DNA of 6,884 nt, from the NCBI GenBank assembly GCA_964392945.1, contig CAYMSH010000346.1:1-6884 (forward strand). The letters are read 5' to 3'. Each line of letters opens with the position of its first letter. Position 1 is the first letter of the stretch. Below are positions 3,986 to 6,884 of this stretch, one piece after another. The translations under genes and the position numbers were made by a program. This DNA comes from BS750m-G57 sp964392945. GTDB lineage: Bacteria > Planctomycetota > Phycisphaerae > SM23-33. Below the pieces are notes generated by a model, which did not search any database, was not told where the DNA came from, and worked only from the letters and a program-made list of their open reading frames with translations.

Positions 3986-6884
3986 TTATTGTTTCCCGGC
4001 CGGCTGCAGGGCGATCCAGCATTGGTTGAAATAGCTGCAACTGCATGATGACGACGAGTCGGGTATCAGTACGATCCCGCCGGCGGGTACTATGTTGATG
4101 TAACAGCCCGGGCGGATTCCGCCGAAATTGTGAATCTCTTTCGTTGTGATCCTGTCTTTGCTTGCTCTCAAGGCGTCGAGGTCGGCGTATCCGATCGTGC
4201 CAGAGCGGAAGAACAGCGTGCTTCGGGACGCCGAGACGCTCCCGCATCCGTAGGATCGCAGGAATTCATACTCCAGCTTCTTTCCACTGCGCACATTGAA
4301 TGCGAATTTCTCCCAGTAGATCGTGTCGCCTATGATCACCGGCGGCTTGACCTGGTAGGATTGTGAGCCATACCACGATTTCGCGTCGTAAACCTTCTTG
4401 CCGCTGTCTGTGTCGAAGGCGTTGAGCCTGTTCTCGTGCCACACGCACACCCGTTGCGCGGGTTGGCTGACCAGGGTCGCCGTGCCGAATACGCCTTTGT
4501 TGTTGGTCCATCGCACGGCGCCGGTCTTCTTGTCCAGGGCCAGCAGCGCCCCTGACGGGATCGACAGATACGCCTCGGGATCCAGGCGTCTTTTCTGGTT
4601 CGTCCAGAGGTTCGTGCGGTCGATTACGTAGACGTTCTTGTCGTCTATCGCCACGGCGTTGTTTCCGATGTAGTTCTTCGGCTCGTGGCGCCAGAGGATC
4701 TTTGATGTCTTCGCGTCGATGGCGAAAAGCGTTTTGCCTTCGGTTACGGCTCCAGGGAGGTGCTTGCGGTATGGGTTCACGGTGTTGTGATCTGCGTTGG
4801 CGGCGGTTCCGTAGATTACGCCGTCGCTATAGGCCAGGTATCCCCAGAAGTCATGAGCTTTCGGATCGGGCAGCGAGATCGTCCCCAGCAGCTTGCCGGT
4901 TTTCGCATCGAGGCGAAGGCAGTGGTCTTTTCTCCGCAGGTAGAGCACCCCGTCGCCGAGGCAGTATACCCCGCCGGTGCGGACCATGTAGTATCCCGAT
5001 TGGCTGGTCAGCAGGTCTTTGGACTCTAGGCGCCACAACTCGGTTCCATTGTATGCATCGACGGCGATCACTCCGTTCGGGCAGGCCTGGTAGAGTATCC
5101 CGTTATCCGAAAGCGGAGCCGGCGCGCGGGACCATCGGCTGGCCGAGGCCAGGGAATAGTCGCGGTACCAGAGCATTGTCAGTTCGCCGCCGACGGTGCT
5201 GTCGTTGCTGCATAGCGTATTGGCGGGGTCTGCGTACTGGTGGGTCCATCGCCCGGCGCCTTTGATCGCGCCGCGACGTTTGACGGCGATCTTGTCGCCC
5301 GCGCCGGTGCATATCGCTCCGCCGTAGGGGCGTTGGATTCGCTGTGCTTCTCTCAGCGTGTCTCCTTTCAGGGCCGATCGGCCCGAGAAGATCAAGTTGG
5401 CGAACATGTTCGGCAGGCCCGTGGCTTTGAGCGGGCGATTGAATATCGTGATCCGCGTTCCGTAGAGTCCGGCCCGTATGAAACGCTCGCGGGCTTTTTC
5501 GAAGGCGACTTTGTCCTGTTCGACGGCGATGATCCGAAGATCGCTGACTTTCGCCATCGCCAGGGTTAACGACCCGTCGCCGCATCCGAGATCCAGCGCG
5601 TAACCCTTCGCTGGGTCACTGGCCTTGATTAGCGATTTGGCGGTTTTGAGCGCCTGTTCATCCAGGACCGGCGTCTTGATCTGTCGCGATATTGTCGCGG
5701 CGTCAGAGCTCGATTCCCCGGGAGCGAAGCAGTATATCCGCCCGGAGGTCGTCGATGCGATCAGCCGTGCGTTTGAGAACGCCAGCCCGCCGACCGAACC
5801 GTCGAGTTTGTCGGCCAGGGGGATCGTCTTGTGCGTTTTGCGATCGATCATCTCGATCGCCCCGTTAAGTCCGAGGACAACTTTGTCGCCGACTACGATA
5901 AGCGCGCTGACCGGTCCGGAAGCTCCGGCGGACCATTTGTTGGTCAGGCCGTGATAGCTCCCGGAACTCGTGACCTCTCCTTTGCGTTTGTGAACGAATT
6001 TCTTGTCGGCCCACACGAAGCTGACCACCTGTTTTTCCCTGGCGGCCACAACGCCGCTTGGCGTCATAGCATCGTGCGGCAGCGTTTCGATCAGGGGCCA
6101 TTCCGAGGTCCGCTTCATCGGCAGATAGCTCTGACGCCTCCGGCTGTTCCTGGCGTCCCAGAGCACTCCTGCGCAGGTGTAGAGGTCCCTGTAGGCCATG
6201 AACGCGCCGCCGCCGATCTTGTCGTTGGAGCTGATGTGTCCGAAGCGACCGGTCGCCTTGTCGAACACCGCCGGCTGAGCCCGTCCCGGCGGAACGAATA
6301 TGCTTGTTTCCGACAGGGTGAGGTAACCCTGGGCCGCCGGTCCGGACTTCGATGTCGCCCCGTGCGGCTGCCTGAGAGACAGGCGCCCCGAATCATCGTT
6401 TCGCCACTTGACCTTGCCGGTGTCGGCGTCGATCGCCAGCAGAAAGAACCCGTCGCTGGGCCATATTCCCGCCCCGACGTAGACCGTGTCGCCTTCGACA
6501 GTCGGCGCGCCGCGGACCGGCCACTTGGATATCATGTACTCGTTGCCCAGGACCAGTTGGTCTGTCGGACCGGGTCGGATGGACCATCGCAGCGAACCAT
6601 CGGACGTTTTGAGCGAGTAGAGATGTCCGTCGTCGCTGGCGAGAAGTACGGTCTTCTTCCATATCGTCGGGGCGCAGCGGATCGGGCCGCCGGTTACGAA
6701 CCGCCACTTGATTTTGCCCGTCTTAAGATCGAGCGCGCGGAGCGTTCCCTCGGCGTGATCGCCGAAATAGACCGTATCGTCGGCGACGATCGGGTGGAAT
6801 ACGTCGTCGTAGCGAATGCGCCCGTTGCGGGCCCAGGCCGGGGTCGGCGCCTGCGGAGAGTTGAATGACCAGGCCGGCTTGAGC
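3986..6884 (-). CDS. PQQ-type beta-propeller protein with embedded class I methyltransferase domain (copy B, 5' end beyond window)
   Basis: The reading frame is open from the right edge (first full codon 6883-6881) to a TAA at 3988-3986, giving 965 residues. An internal Met at 6535 is not the start, because the preceding 116 codons align without gaps to residues 45-160 of copy A. About 44 residues, including any signal peptide, are missing beyond the edge. Alignment with A is gapless to one extra Lys in A's tail, with about 582 of 848 positions identical from Met161 (A numbering) onward. The domain order is the same: N-terminal blades, a methyltransferase-like insert (5306-5665) with DLGCGDG and Glu339 counted from that internal Met, further blades, then the GCG, RPGC and CSCSYFNQC module. 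Fifteen cysteines coincide with A. Its stop lies 53 bp before A's start, so it is probably co-transcribed. Function is unknown, and export is inferred from A only. Confidence 0.9.
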   Translation of the reverse strand, partial: LKPAWSFNSPQAPTPAWARNGRIRYDDVFHPIVADDTVYFGDHAEGTLRALDLKTGKIKWRFVTGGPIRCAPTIWKKTVLLASDDGHLYSLKTSDGSLRWSIRPGPTDQLVLGNEYMISKWPVRGAPTVEGDTVYVGAGIWPSDGFFLLAIDADTGKVKWRNDDSGRLSLRQPHGATSKSGPAAQGYLTLSETSIFVPPGRAQPAVFDKATGRFGHISSNDKIGGGAFMAYRDLYTCAGVLWDARNSRRRQSYLPMKRTSEWPLIETLPHDAMTPSGVVAAREKQVVSFVWADKKFVHKRKGEVTSSGSYHGLTNKWSAGASGPVSALIVVGDKVVLGLNGAIEMIDRKTHKTIPLADKLDGSVGGLAFSNARLIASTTSGRIYCFAPGESSSDAATISRQIKTPVLDEQALKTAKSLIKASDPAKGYALDLGCGDGSLTLAMAKVSDLRIIAVEQDKVAFEKARERFIRAGLYGTRITIFNRPLKATGLPNMFANLIFSGRSALKGDTLREAQRIQRPYGGAICTGAGDKIAVKRRGAIKGAGRWTHQYADPANTLCSNDSTVGGELTMLWYRDYSLASASRWSRAPAPLSDNGILYQACPNGVIAVDAYNGTELWRLESKDLLTSQSGYYMVRTGGVYCLGDGVLYLRRKDHCLRLDAKTGKLLGTISLPDPKAHDFWGYLAYSDGVIYGTAANADHNTVNPYRKHLPGAVTEGKTLFAIDAKTSKILWRHEPKNYIGNNAVAIDDKNVYVIDRTNLWTNQKRRLDPEAYLSIPSGALLALDKKTGAVRWTNNKGVFGTATLVSQPAQRVCVWHENRLNAFDTDSGKKVYDAKSWYGSQSYQVKPPVIIGDTIYWEKFAFNVRSGKKLEYEFLRSYGCGSVSASRSTLFFRSGTIGYADLDALRASKDRITTKEIHNFGGIRPGCYINIVPAGGIVLIPDSSSSCSCSYFNQCWIALQPAGKQ
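4001..4139. repeat. Near-identical 139-bp segment, copy at 3' end of gene B
   Basis: This is the direct-orientation partner of 918-1056, offset by 3083 bases. Four of the five differences are silent and one changes Gln to His (IQNFGG in A, IHNFGG in B). Confidence 0.9.
5306..5665 (-). other. Embedded class I methyltransferase-like domain in protein B
   Basis: This is the counterpart of the insert in copy A, at the same place in the propeller. DLGCGDG lies at 5573-5593, followed by IIAVEQDK, AGLYG, IFNRPLK, NMFANLIFS and QRPYGGAIC. The preceding linker (about 5666-5725) is one of the least conserved stretches between A and B. The ten residues ending in motif I (GYALDLGCGD) and the ten starting QRPYGGAIC are unchanged between the copies, while the helices between them have drifted. 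That pattern points to conserved ligand-binding or packing sites rather than a decaying relic. Confidence 0.75.

Noticed and set aside
3986..6535. Taking the ATG at 6535 as the start of gene B
   Set aside because: The frame upstream continues to the window edge and matches residues 45-160 of copy A, so this Met is internal.
5831..6868. A 345-codon open frame on the plus strand, antisense to gene B
   Set aside because: It lies fully opposite a conserved paralogous gene, has no recognisable domain, and its length is explained by GC-rich codon use on the other strand.

Overview
The window reads as a piece of a planctomycete-like (PVC group) bacterial genome. It is GC-rich and densely coded. The two large genes belong to a family of secreted PQQ-type beta-propeller proteins with an embedded class I methyltransferase domain, which I associate from memory with planctomycetes. 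Taxonomy and family assignment are inference, because no search was run.

All four genes lie on the minus strand and are transcribed from high to low coordinates. The order is propeller-methyltransferase protein B (5' end beyond the right edge, stop at 3986), its full-length paralogue A (3932-900), small membrane protein C (800-333), and small membrane protein D (336 to beyond the left edge). Spacings are 53 bp (B-A), 99 bp (A-C) and a 4-base ATGA overlap (C-D). I see no convincing terminator in either gap, so a single operon is plausible. Genes A and C share the same 9-base Shine-Dalgarno context.

The locus consists of two nested tandem duplications. A and B align without a gap over 964 residues, apart from one extra Lys at the tail of A. 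Over the 848 positions counted by hand they are about 69% identical. C and D, both predicted polytopic membrane proteins of unknown function, align without gaps from residue 20 to at least 100, at about one third identity. D runs off the window edge and is easily missed. Near the 3' ends of A and B, a 139-bp segment is about 96% identical in DNA, with an abrupt drop at its edge, which suggests recent gene conversion.

How the genes work together is not known. A carries a signal peptide, so the picture is two exported, cysteine-rich propellers co-expressed with two membrane proteins. The main puzzle is an apparently intact SAM-binding motif (DLGCGDG) in proteins that appear to leave the cytoplasm. 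The plus strand and the short gaps hold nothing I can support as a gene.
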